From Prosopocoilus inquinatus (taxonomy: Eukaryota; Arthropoda; Insecta; Coleoptera; Lucanidae): 64,000 bases of DNA. Each line of letters begins with the position of its first letter. The first letter of the stretch is position 1. The stretch is taken from contig CM069877.1 in assembly GCA_036172665.1 (NCBI GenBank), positions 10,312,501-10,376,500 on the forward strand. Reading direction: 5' to 3'. Positions 11,879 to 24,100 of this stretch are shown piece by piece. The notes under the pieces are model-generated. The model did no database searches. It was given only the letters and a program-made list of their open reading frames with translations, and was not told where the DNA came from. Both the position numbers and the translations under genes were made by a program.

Positions 11879-12130
11879 TCACACGTGCGCCGGATTAAAG
11901 TCTCTCTGCGAACGCTCGTCCACGTACTGGGTGCGCTCCTGGCGGAAGAAGGCGATCTTCTTTATCTTATCCATCAGGTCCGGATAAGGTAGGATCGCCT
12001 TGGTGAACTCCTTGCGGTCGAGGCGGTAGAGTTCGCACATCTCTACCGCCACGACCGAGGCTTCTCTCAGATTGTCCTCCTTCACCAGCGCGATCTCGCC
12101 GAAGTAGTCGCCGTCTTCCAAGTGACATAT
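11879..12130 (-). CDS. Channel exon 9 (terminal): second half of the cNMP-binding domain and C-terminus
   Basis: Acceptor TTCTTTAG|ATATGT; 83 residues and a TGA stop at 11881-11879. It encodes ICHLEDGDYFGEIALVKEDN and then LREASVVAVEMCELYRLDRK. FGE, which contacts the ribose, and the Arg of the phosphate cassette (REAS, for R-T-A-S) are kept, so ligand binding is plausible. A final helix reaches RTQYVDE; the tail after the domain is short. Confidence 0.92.
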   Translation of the reverse strand: MCHLEDGDYFGEIALVKEDNLREASVVAVEMCELYRLDRKEFTKAILPYPDLMDKIKKIAFFRQERTQYVDERSQRDFNPAHV

Positions 12131-15100
12131 CTAAAGAAAACATTAAAGGAGGGGGAAGCTCAGTTATTATTAGTAGAGATCGGAATCACATATTTTGACG
12201 TCATCACTAGGTGGCGGCGGCTTCAATGTTGCCAACCGTACGTTTATATTCGAACTCGTTCTTAACAGTATTTGCGTTTAGATCTAATTTCTCAAGAATA
12301 ATTAATAATAATAACCAAATTAAATTGACAGATGAAGCAAAAAATAATTTAAAAAAGGAAAATGAGTGAACGAGCGAGCAATCAGAATAAAAAAAACAAA
12401 AACATGAAAAATGTTTCTGATAATCGAGAAACACAATCGAAGCGAGGAAAAATAAAGTTTCTAAAGAAATTAAAATTATTTAATTTCGGAAAAATTTAAT
12501 AGTAATTCGAAATAATGGAAAACAAATGAAGAACGATTTCTCAAGAAGTAATTAATGATTCCAAAAAAAACAAATGAAATCGACAGATAAAGAAAACATA
12601 CTATTAAAAAAAGAAAATGAGTGAACGAGCAATCAGAAATGAAAAAAGAAACATGAAAAATGTTTCTGATGTTCGAGAGACAAAACCGAAGCGGAAAAAA
12701 ATAAAATTTCTAAGGAAATTATAATTATTTCATTTCGAAAAAATGGTAAGTAATTCAAAATAATAGAGAAAAGTGAGGAACGATTTCTCAAGGATGAAAT
12801 AAAACTAATAGTTCCAAACAATCCGAATTAAATCGATAGATAAAGCAAAAAAAAATAAACATATAAAATAGCGACATTCTACTATCGCTTTTTGACCTAA
12901 CATTGCAGTAGGATAGACAAATTGAAGCGGGATTTGCTCCTAATGAGTCCCCCATGCAAGGCGGCCATGCTTGCTGTCAAAACATAATGAAAGATTTTAG
13001 AAAAATTTTGTGCAAATCGTTTTTGATTGCAGTGAGAACCTCGAGCAGCCTCTGGACAGCTGTTTCAGCCCTGCTTGGGGCTTCTTCAGCAGAAACGTAG
13101 CTCGACATTCCCACTGCAGACCAAAAACGACTTGCCCAATTTATTCTTACATCGCTTTTGCGAATAAATTGGGCAAGTCGTTTTTGGTCTGCAGTGGGAA
13201 TGTCGAGCTACGTTTCTGCTGAAGAAGCCCCAAGCAGGGCTGAAACAGCTGTCCAGAGGCTGCTCGAGGTTCTCACTGCAATCAAAAACGATTTGCACAA
13301 AATTTTTCTAAAATAATAACAAAAAAAAATACTTAAGAAAAGAAAATGAGTGAACTAGCAATCAGAAACGAAAAAAAAAACATGAAAAATGTTTCTGATG
13401 ATCGAGCTTGAGAAAATAAAATTTCTAAAAAAGTGACAATTATTTAATTTCGGAGAATGGTAAGTAATTCAAAATAATGAAAAAAAAAATGAAGGACGAT
13501 TTCCCAAGTAAAGAGTAACTAATGATTCCAAACAATCCAAATGAAATTTACAGATAAAGCAAAAAATACTTAAGAAAAAAGAAAATGAGAAAAAAAAACA
13601 TGAAAAATGTTTCTGATAATCGAGAAACAGGAGCGAGGAAAAATAAAATTTCTTAAGAAATTCTAATTATTTAATTTGAGAAAAATGTTAAGTAATTCAA
13701 AATAATGGAAAACAAATGAAGAACGATTTCTCAAGGAAAAAGTAAGTAACGATTCCAAACAAACCAAATGAAATCGAAAGATAAAGCAAAAGATACTTCA
13801 AAAAAAAAGAAAACGAATGACCGAGCAATCAAAAAAACGAAAAAAAAACATGAAAAATGTTTCTGATGATCGAGAGACAAAATCGAAGCGGGAAAAATAA
13901 AATTTCTAAAGTTATATATTATAATTATTTAATTCCTGAAAAATGATGATAAGTCATTCAAAATAATCAAAGAAATGAGGAACGTTTTTGTAAATCAGGG
14001 GGGAAAAAAACTAAAAATTAATTTACATCCACAAATTTGGTTAGTTTTACGCCCTCTATTACAGAAAATGGAAAACAAATTTAAATTGGCACAGCGGAGC
14101 ACGTTCAGAAACTCTATCTTAAGTCCGATCTAGAGTCTCCTGCCTATGCAAAATTTTACTTATTTTTCTTTTGCACTGATTTTAGAAAAGTAAATTAAAG
14201 CAAAGAAAATTGCCACTTTTCTCAAAAAAAAAAATTATTTTTGAAACTTGGCCCATTCTTAAGTCCAGTGGCGGCCTTAGGGATGGGCGAGCCGGGCAAC
14301 CGCCCGGAGTTCCGCGCTTTTTATTTTTTCTCAGAAAATAACCTGCTAACCTTGACTTGCATTTATTTCCGATTGCACAATCTTAGGAAACCGAGTGGGA
14401 AAGCGCTTCATGCCGCACATATTTCGTCGGCTTTTATTGTGTTTAGAAACAGTTTCCTTACCATTGTCTTCGTCGCTGGAACATTTAAATTCGTAATAAT
14501 TCAAATGCTCTCACGCATTGTGTTTTACACAAACGCTTTCGTGCATTCGTTTTAAAATATTCCGGCCAGGAAATGGTATAAAATTCTCAGTGCATCGACA
14601 CTTTTATTTTGTGGTTTTAGGGCCGTTTTCGTAATAGGACTTTAAATTTAATTTACTTACTTTAAATGTAAAGTTACTTTAACCTAGGAAGGTACATTGG
14701 TCTCCCTATCCTTAAAGTGACTTTAAATTAAAGCTTCCTTAAAGTTTGATTCTGTAAACGGCCATTAATTAAATATCTTTTGGAGTTTCTGTTTTCAGAT
14801 AGAATTGCCTCATCTTTTGTAGACGCTCGCAAACGCAGTTCATCTGTTTCGGGAGAACCGTTCGATATGATTGTTAACTAGTTATGACTAGTTAACCCGG
14901 TTAACTAGTCATAAAAAACTTCGCCAACATCTTTTTCTACTGGACTAAAGCTCTTTGAGAATTACATTTTTTGTGAGTTGTTATTTCAACGGAAAAATTA
15001 AAATTGCGATCCCACTTGACCTTTAACGCGATTGGGTTTTCTTTACGTCAAGTGAAATGCAGTTGGTTCCTGCTGACGTCATGATGATTCCAATTCGTGC

Positions 15101-18100
15101 AAACCCTTAGACACGGACACATGAAATTATTTCATATTTACTTTTACGACAGAAGAAATATACAATTTATTTGTGAGTTGATCGGGTAGCCTCCCATTCC
15201 TCCAAAAAATGTTAGCAGTTAATTAAGGGACCCATTTAACCCAGGGGCCCCCATCAAGCAATAAAAATGTTTAAGACAGAAAAATTGCATTTTTCTTGAG
15301 TTACAAATTAAAGGGAAGGATAGTGTAATTAAATTAATTAAGGAAAGAACTAGTAACAGGAGGACAAAAAAAATCTGTCACATTCGGGAATCGAACCCGG
15401 GATTCATCGGTTATAAGCGGCATGTAACCGATGTGTCCCGGGTTCGATTCTTGCATGTGACAGAATTTTTCTGTCCTCCTGTTAGTGGTTCTTTTCTTAA
15501 TTAATTCCTTCTTGCGTTAATTGAGTAACCGCCCCCCCCCCCCAACAAATAGTATTAGTCAAAGATACCGTTTAATTAAAATTAAATAGCCCTCCGCAAT
15601 AATAAAAAAATAAAAACAATTTAAATTGAAAGACGAAAATAAACCAGATATTTTTTTCGTATGCAAACCTCAAATTTCAGTTGCCTATGTAAGTAACTCC
15701 CCCCCCCCTCCCTCAAAAAAAAAATAGGACCGCGTTTTATGCCCCGCCTTCGCAATAAAAAATAATAAAAACAATTTAAATCAAAAGTTTAAGACAGAAA
15801 AATGTTGAGTTGATTGGGTAGCCCTTCCCCCCATCCCCCAACACCAACAGTATATTAGTTAATTGTGGACCCCATTTAACAATTTAAACTAATAGACAAA
15901 AATAAACTAGACAATTTTTTCGTACCCAAAATCTAAATTTCAGTTCCCTCTGTAACCCCACTCCCAAAAAAAATAGGACCGCGTTGTATCCCCCGCCCTC
16001 GCAATAAAAAATAATAAAAACAATTTAAATTCAAATAAAAACAATTTAAATCAAAAGTTTAAGACAGAAAATATTGAGTTAATTGGGTAGCTCCCCCCCC
16101 CCCCCCCTCAACAATATATTAGTCAATTAGGACTCCATTAAGACCGAAGGGCTCCCATTAAGCAATAAAAATAAATATAAATAAAAACAATTTACATTAA
16201 TTGAAAGTTTCAGAGAGAAAAATTGAATTATTATTTCTTTTTGAGTTGGTAGGGTAGCTACCCCCTCCCCCCCCTCCTGCTCCCAAACCAAATAGTGCTA
16301 GTCCAAGGTACCCGCAATAAAAAAATTAAAACAATTTAAATTTAAAGAAAAACTAAAGAATATTGTATCCAAATTTGACTTGATTGGATTGCCTCCACCC
16401 CTCGCTCCCAAGAAAAAAAATTTGAAACTTAATCCTGTCTTAAGTTTCCTTCGCACGCAAAATTTTATTTAATTTTTTTTACCCCTATTTATTTTAAAAA
16501 ATAAATAGGGGTACAATTTTCGTATCAAAAAAAATTATTTTTTCAAAAAAAAAAACAACTAACTTTGAAACTTGGTGAGTTGGCAGCACTGCGCCGCCGC
16601 ATTATGAAGAACAGGCGCGAGCCAAATTTTCAATTTAGGGCGTCCCCCAAAAAAAGTCGATTAAGTTAACGTTGGCGGGCGATTTTTGATAACGTTTCAG
16701 TAATAAAAAAAATTATTAACTTTCCAACGATTCTCGATTTTCTTTTTTCTTTCGATTTGTCACTTTCTTCCACCCCCGTCTGCACGCTTACATTTGTATA
16801 ACAATTACTTGATTTAATTTAATTCAAATTTAATTAATTCCGGCGACCCAACTGACAATCCTACTTTTATCAAAAAAAAAAAACGAATTTTGAATTTTGG
16901 TAAGTTGGCAGCACTGCCGTCGCATTTGAAAGATAGGAATATTTCAGGAGAGACCGCGTAATAAAAAAAAAAACTAGAATTAGAAGTTATATTGTATACA
17001 AACCGAACTCCTATTGATGACGTCAAAATATGCGATTCCGATCGCTAGTGATTAGATTAGAGCGAAATAATTGGAAAGTGGTCCAAATTAAAAAAAAAAG
17101 AAAATAAAACCTCGGTTCCGTGTTTGGTGTAGATGGCGACACATCCGCTCGCGATGAAGTACATGCCGTTTCCCGTGGTGTTCGCTTTTATGATGACGTC
17201 ATTGACCAGGTAGATGTCGGTGGCTAGGGCGGACACGATGCGTATAATCAGGGGCAAGGGTAGGTTCTTGAAGAACTCCACGTTCTCCACCAGTTTTCGA
17301 CAGCTATGCATCACAATCTCCTGCAAAACGCAATTATTAATTAAAACGATCTCGAATACAGGGTGATTCAGAATAAGTGTGCGACCCGTTAGGAGCCGAT
17401 TGACTAAGGTCACGTCATTTTATAACTACCTGTCGAAGTTGTCCTGAGATCGCGTTCAAGATCTCCGACTCCCTGAAGTAGCTCTTCTGGAACCGAAACT
17501 CGTAGTAGCCAATCAGTCTCCTCTGCAACATTTCGGGTAACTGCTTGTGTCTCATGTACTCCCTCAGCTGGCGAACCATCTCCCTGTACTTGTGCGTGGA
17601 GGAACCAGTGCTGGCCACCACGTCCAAAAATTGGGCTAAACAGAAAACGACCCCCCGCCCCTTAATCATATCCTTTCAAGCAAAACAAAGTAAAAAAAGA
17701 AAGAAAAAAATCATTTGTAGCTCACATATGAGAAAGAAGAATATGACCCTGGACAAGAACCAGACCACTATGACGTAAATGCGCAGCCCCGTGTTGACTA
17801 TGGGGATCCCCTGCGCGGAATTGCTCACGAGGTGGATCGTCCTGTATAAGGAACCCAAATAGGCAGTGCCGGCGTCTACGGGGACGTTATTTTTATTCCT
17901 TAAAAAAAAATAACATAAAATAAACAAAATGTTATACGTAAAAATTTAGGAACTTAAAATGATTTTGGGGTTGAAACCAGGGGCGGACTCTGTTTTTTTA
18001 ATTAGGCCGTCAGGCTCATTCTACCATCAAGGGCACATTTTCTTGTTCTATCCGGTGTTCATTTGTTCGATCAGGTGTACTAATTTCATTTTTTAAAGTT

Positions 18101-21100
18101 TCGGTTCAATTCTCGGCACTAGTAATAATCAGGGAAAAGAATTCGACCCACTTAGTGTTGGACACTTTTTAATCGAATGTATTACTTATTCCTTCCGGGG
18201 CTCCGATGCATTTAAATTGCTATTGAGTAGGAGGGGAAGAGTTTTAGTGCGAGTGTTCGTACTTCGCAGAAGATACTCTGAGCGGGGACTAGTACAGTCC
18301 GAAGACTAAATTTTCGTACTGCTCGCGGAACAAGTGCGCCGATTTCTTATCTCTGGTAATAATAATAACCTAAACAATAATTATTCCTGACAAATGGTTT
18401 TTAATTTCAGTGGATCCCTCGAGCATCCTCTGTACAGCTGTTTCAGCCCTATTTGGGGCTTCGTCAGCAGGATGTCGCTGTTTAAATTTTTCAATAGTTA
18501 CAAAATTTAAAAAAAAATAACTTAGGTTGTATGTAAAGGTCCACTCAGTTTGCTCGAACAATCATGAAAGTAGCAAAAAAATGGTAATTGTCAAAATATA
18601 GTGTTCTTAACTTGTGAGTTAAATGAAGATGGCGGCTTAGCCGTCGAAATGCTTATATCTACGGATGTAAACTAATAATTTTGAGTTTTTTTTAATTTTC
18701 TCAACAGTCACAGTCTAAGGCGAATACGCGTGAGTGTAATGTAACAAGTGGACATAAGACTGTGACTTTTCTTAACTTGAAATTTTAGGTTTTCAAATAT
18801 TTACATTATACAGGGTGAATAAAAAGTAAAGGGCACCGATTGTGCAGCCGCTATTATTGGTTTTACAAAAAAAGTCCTAAATGAGAATTTTTCATTTTTC
18901 TTTCTTTATCACCAAATTGTTTTTTGTTTTAGTTTTACATTTCCTTTCGCGCTTCCCTTCTTTTTTTACCTACCAATTACTTCATTTGTTTTAAGTATCA
19001 ATGGATTGCCTATTCTGCAGAATACCTAGACTTGTGAGTGTATTGACGGTGTTGGCTTAGCTGTCGAAATACGCAAATCTGCGGATTTAGACTTAATAAT
19101 TGTGAGAGTTTATTTTTTATTTCTCAACAGTCACAGTCTAAGGCAAATACGCGCTGGTTTAGGGTAACAAGCGGATATAAGACTGTGACTTTTCTAAACT
19201 TGAAATTTTAGATTTTCAAATATTTGCGTTATAAAGGGTGAATAAAATGTAATTAGACTATTTCATTTGTTTTAAGCATCAATCAGTTGCCTATCATGCA
19301 GAATACATTTTGCCGTTCTGGATTGTCATTTAGATTTTGTTGCCTCTTTTTTTTCGTTCGTTCGTTATGATTTCTGCGTCGTTTTTCTTTTATTTCTCCT
19401 CATCACCCAAGGGTTGCTTGTTTGTTGGTCTTTCCTTGTGTTGTCTTTTGTTTTTTTTTTTTTTTTAATAAAGGGCAGGGTATTTTTTTGTTCTGAAAAA
19501 TCACCGTGTCGTTTTCGTTTTTCTTTTGTCTATCTTTTGGTTTTATTAATTTTTTTAATAGAACGCCTTGTGACTTCTGCGTCGTTTTCCTTTTGTTTCT
19601 CCTTGTCAACCAACGGTTGTTTGTTTACTGGTCTTTTCTTGCGTTTTTTTTACTTATTCTTTTGTTCTCAAATCACCGTGTCGTTCTCGTTTTCTTTGTC
19701 TGTCTTTTGTTTTTATTTATTTTGTTTTATCGAACGCCCCGTGATTTCTGTGTTATTACTATTTTGTTTCTCCTCCTTAACCAACTGTTGCTTGTTTGTT
19801 GATCTTTCCGCGCGTTCTTTTAAAATAAATGGCAGCAGCAGCGTTCTTTTTTTGTTCTCAAATCATTTTCATTTCAATTTTTTTGCTTTGCTTTGTTTAT
19901 CAAACAATTTCTTTTTCATTTATTTTCAATTCAGTTTTCGATCAAAACATTTTTAGTGCTTCATCTACTTTTTTGTTCGACGCAGATTTGTTAATTTTTT
20001 TATCCGCGCAGTAACAGACTGTCCTTTGTTTTACATATATTTTCATTACTTTTTTAAATTTGTTTGCAAATCAATAATTATTTGCTTCACCCCCCCCCCC
20101 CCCCCCGCGCGTTTTCCTTACCCAGATTATTTAATGTCATCGGTAATTTATTTCGTTCCACTTCGTTAGAAGTGATCACCTTTTGTTTATCTTCTTTTTT
20201 CGTTCTTTTTAATCAAACAACTGTTGTTTCTTTTCATTTGTTTTTTTTTCTTTCAATTTTTGATGTTTTTAGTTCTTCATCTGTTTTTTTTTTTTTTTTG
20301 TTTAAAGTGAGTCTTGTTGATTTTCTTCTCCGGCCAGGAACACACTGCCTTTTGTTTTGCTTATTTTCCATAACTTTTTTTCAAATTTGTTTGCAAATCA
20401 GTAATTGTTTCCTTCCTTTTTCTCCGCCTCGATTATTTAATCTCATTTGCGTTTCGTTCCACTTCGTTAGGAATGATCTTCTTTTGTTTATCTTCTTTAA
20501 TAAAAGTCTCTTTCGGTTTCTTTTGTTTTTCTCTCTCTCTCTCTCTCTCAATAAATTGTTACTTTCCGACCCCATTTGCTTTTCTTTTAATTTAATTCAC
20601 GTGATTTACATTTTTCTGTTGATTTCCATTTATCTCGCCGTACGACGCTCTTCGTTCATCAGTTGATCGTCTTCTGTTTTTGTTTTTTTTTGAAGATTGT
20701 CTCTGCTTCGTTTTGCTTTTGTTGAAAAAATTCTCTTTTTGGTCTGTTTTAGTGTAGAAATTGCCTTTTCGATTAGCTCGTCGTTTGCTTTCTTTTCCTT
20801 CTGTGCTTCTAGGTTTTTCTTTTTTTTTAATTCTTTTTTCACTGGCAAAACATCTTTTTTGATTCTCTTCGATAATAAAGGTTTCGTTCTCGTTTCACGT
20901 TCTTCAATTGTTTTGTCGCATGTCCTTCATGTCACGTATATTCCATCAAGTGCTCATTTGTTCGATTAGGTGTTCATCTGTTCTATCAGGTGTTTATCTG
21001 AACTAAAAAGAAAGCTCATCGAATAACTTCTGAATTGCTTGCAGGTGACATTCGAAGATTTCGTTTTTCCATCGGCGATCCGCGAGTAATCCGAACCGGA

Positions 21101-24100
21101 AGTGATCTGAAGTCGCTTTAGGTTATGTTAGGTTAGGTTATAAGCGAAACGCTACAATTGTTTGACGTTCATCATCTGTCAAACGTCAACAAGCAAGGTT
21201 ATAAGCAAACCACCACCGACCGTTTGAACGCTGTCATCATCCCTCAAACCTCCAATGGTTAGGTTATGTTTGGTTAATTAAAAGCAGTTTGACAACTATC
21301 ATCATCCGTCAAACGTCAAACGCTGTAGGAAATAATCCCTTTTCTCTTCATCAAAGACATAACCGTACAATCTTTTCAAATGAACGGTCGTTATTATTAT
21401 TATTTACATATTTACGGGAAAAAAAGTCGAAGCAAAGTAAAAGAAAATTTATGAAGTGTGCTTACTTGAAAAAGAAGAAATTATCTCTCCTTACTTCCCG
21501 ACCGCTGTAGTTCTCCAGCTTGATGTAACCCCCGAATATCGTCATGTTGATGCAGGTGATCACGTGCGTGTACAGCAGGTAACAAAACATGGATTGCATC
21601 ACCTTATACACCGCATAGTTAATGTTGAAGGCCTGAAAGTATGCGCAAGCAATGTTGGGGTAGTTTCGAGAACATGCAGGCAATGCTTTAAGTTGGTTAG
21701 ATTGCAATGGAGGAGTATCCTCGGGAGGTATAGCTATTTCCGACATAATTGGAGTCTCATCAGTAGAAGAGCGCATCGAGGACCCCACTCGTCTGACTAG
21801 AGCTTCGGTCGGAGAGTTTAAGGTCAAAACACAAATAAAAAAAGGAAAAGCACTGCTTGTCCCAACCAGATCAATTCGTTCTATTTTAAGTGGGACACAT
21901 TCATAAAGTGACAACTCACTAGGTGACGTCCCGACGTCACTCTAAGTATAAAAAATATTTTTTTTATATCGACCAACCGCCTAGAATGAATTTGGCCGAA
22001 ATTTGGTACCTATTCTCGTCCGATCAAGCGTGGGGCTTTAAATTTGTCCCAACTCACTTGAGTGACGTCCCGACGTCTCTCTAAGCATAAAAATGTTTTT
22101 ATTTTTTACATCTACCAATCGCCTATAGAATGAATTTGGCCGAACTTTGGTACCTGTTCTAACCCGATCAAGCGCGGGATTTTAAATTTGTCCCAACTCA
22201 CGTGAGGGACGTCCCGACGTGTCTCCAAGCATAAAAATGTTTTATTTTTTACATCGACCAATCGCCTATAGGATGAATTTTGTCGATATTTGGTACCTGT
22301 TCTCATCCGATCGAGCGCGGGACCTTAAACTTGTCCCAACTCACTTGAGGGACGTCCCGACGTCTCTCCAAGCATATAAATGTTTTATTTTTTACATCGA
22401 CCAATCGCCTATAGAATGAATTTGACCGATATTTGGTACCTGTTCTCACCCGATCAATCGCGGGACTTTAAATTTGTCCCAACTCACTTGAGGGACGTCC
22501 CTACGTCTCTCTAAGCATAAGAATGTTTTATTTTTTACATCGACCAATCACTTGCGTGACGTCACTTGGCGAATTGTGACAAATTTAAAGTTTTCCACTT
22601 AATCAGGTTGGGACGGGCAGTGGAGAAGCAGTGTCACTTAATGAGTTGGGACAGTGCCTGTCCCAACTCGATCAAGTAAGGAACTTTAAATTTGTCCCGG
22701 TACACTCGAGTGACGTAGCGATGCCTCTAAGTACAAGAACGGTTTTTTTTTTAATCGTCCAATCATCCAATGAAAGGCAAGAGGAAAAGTAATGCTTGTC
22801 CCATTTGAAACCCGATCATCTGGGCGACTTCCAATTTGTCCCAATTTACTCTCCCAAGTTACTCGAGTGACGTCCCTCTAAGCACATTTTTTTTACACAA
22901 CGACCAATCACAGAATAAAATAAATTCGGCCAAAAAGAAGAGCAGTGCCTGTCCCATTTGCAACCGATCCGGTGGACGATTTCAAATTTGTCCGAATTTA
23001 CTCGAGTGACGTCCTGATGTCCCTCTAATCACAAACACGTCTTTCTTACATCGACCAATGATCTAATAAAAAGTTAAAAGAAAAAGTAGTGCTTGTCCCA
23101 TTTGAAACCGATCAAGTGGACGACTTAAAAATTATCTCAACTCACTTAAGTGGCGCTCCGACGTCCCTCTAAGCATAAAAATGTTTGCTTTTACATCGAC
23201 CATTCACTTAATAAATTGAATTGGCCCAAAAGGGTAAGTGGTGCATGTCCCACTTATAATTTGATCAAGTGGACGACTTCAAATTTGACCCAACCCACTT
23301 GAGTTACGTTCCGACGTCTCTCCAAGCTTAAAAATATTCATTTTACATCGACCAATCACCTAATAAAATGAATTTGACGAAAAGGAAAAGTAGTGCCTGT
23401 CCCATTTGCAACCCGATCAAGTAGGCGACTTTAAATAAATCCCAACTCACTTAAGAGATGTTCCGTCGTCCGTCTAAGCATAAAAATACAAAAACGTTAC
23501 TTTACATATCAACCAATCACCTAATAAAATGAATTTAGCCAAAAGTAAAAGTAGTGCCTGTCCCATTTGCAACCTAATCAAGTTGACGACTTCAAACTTG
23601 CCCCAACTCACTTGAGTGACATTCCGACGTCTCTCCAAGCTTAGAAATGTTCGTTTTACATCGACCAATCACCTAGAATGAGTTTCGCCAAACGGAAAAG
23701 CACTGCCTGTCCCAAACCAATTAAGTGAAGGACTTCAAATTAGTCCCAACTCAACGGAGTGACTTCGCGACGTTCCTCTAATTACAAAAACGTTACTTTA
23801 CACATCGACCAATCACCTAATAAAATGAATTTAGCCAAAAGTAAAAGTAGTGCCTGTCCCATTTGCAACCCAATCAAGTAGACGACTTCAGATATGTCCC
23901 AACTCACTTGAGTGGCGTTCCGACGTCCGTCCAAGCTTAAAAATGGTTGTTTCTACATCGACCAATCACCTAGAATGAGTTCGGCCAAACGAAAAAGCAG
24001 TGACTGTCCCAACCCGATTAAGTGAAGGGATTCAAATTAGTCCCAACTCACGCGAGTAACGTCGCAACGTCCCTTTAAGCACAGAAAGGTTTTTTTTTTA

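Larger units (their letters stand above)
12846..13331 (-). mobile_element. Palindromic hammerhead element with 12-bp target site duplication
   Basis: A 462-bp insertion (12858-13319) is bounded by perfect 12-bp repeats, CAAAAAAAAATA at 12846-12857 and 13320-13331; other units of the surrounding array show the unfilled sequence GATAAAGCAAAAAATACTTA. About 12994-13146 and 13162-13314 are a nearly perfect inverted repeat of 153 bp with a 15-base loop, and each arm carries a full hammerhead ribozyme. The part left of the palindrome is the shared tail, reading on the minus strand to GATGTCGCTATTTTATATGT. It is the same family as 1238-1553, with a longer palindrome. Confidence 0.82.
12340..13990. 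repeat. Purine-rich tandem array, unit about 240 bp
   Basis: Units share AAAATGAGTGAACGAGCAAT, ACATGAAAAATGTTTCTGAT, ATCGAGA.ACAAAATCGAAGC, AAATAAAATTTCTAA and GAACGATTTCTCAAG. Copies of the ATGTTTCTGAT block begin near 12411, 12659, 13389, 13608 and 13857. The array is interrupted at 12858-13319 by the hammerhead palindrome, so the array predates that insertion. Confidence 0.85.
12131..17110. other. Last channel intron (about 5 kb), repeat-filled
   Basis: This intron separates the two halves of the cyclic-nucleotide-binding domain. It holds the purine-rich tandem array at 12340-13990 with the hammerhead palindrome inserted, small palindromes at 14.6-14.9 kb, a tRNA-like palindrome at 15.33-15.51 kb and a second block of the C-rich array. 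Inverted copies of one 37-bp sequence lie near both ends (12177-12215 and 17003-17041). No exon was recognised in it. Confidence 0.7.
17899..21494. other. Channel intron between S5 and the pore
   Basis: This 3.6-kb intron should contain whatever restores phase between exons 5 and 6. It holds a hammerhead copy at 18424-18474, a two-copy repeat at 18.6-19.25 kb, and a T-rich stretch from 19.3 to 20.96 kb. Long open frames in the T-rich part are Phe/Leu-rich on one strand and Lys-rich on the other, which is composition, not coding. Confidence 0.6.

Noticed and set aside
13010..13298. Two nearly identical 70-codon frames on opposite strands
   Set aside because: They are the two arms of the hammerhead palindrome read in the same frame, not a protein pair.
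12405..13880. CTGATGA motifs in the purine-rich array, as possible hammerheads
   Set aside because: No GAAA follows a matching helix II, and no helix I partner exists; they belong to the ordinary array unit.
15361..15470. Complete tRNA gene
   Set aside because: A T-arm-like segment is present on each strand, but I could not form an acceptor stem, D-arm and anticodon arm of the right lengths.
19403..20969. Open frames up to 200 codons in the T-rich intron stretch, on both strands
   Set aside because: The plus strand gives Phe/Leu/Ser and the minus strand Lys/Glu/Arg-rich text, as expected from composition; they overlap each other and lie in a channel intron.
21118..21145. GGTTATGTTAGGTTAGGTTA, resembling the insect telomere repeat TTAGG
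   Set aside because: Only two or three imperfect units; GGTTAGGTTA strings are common interspersed sequence in insects.
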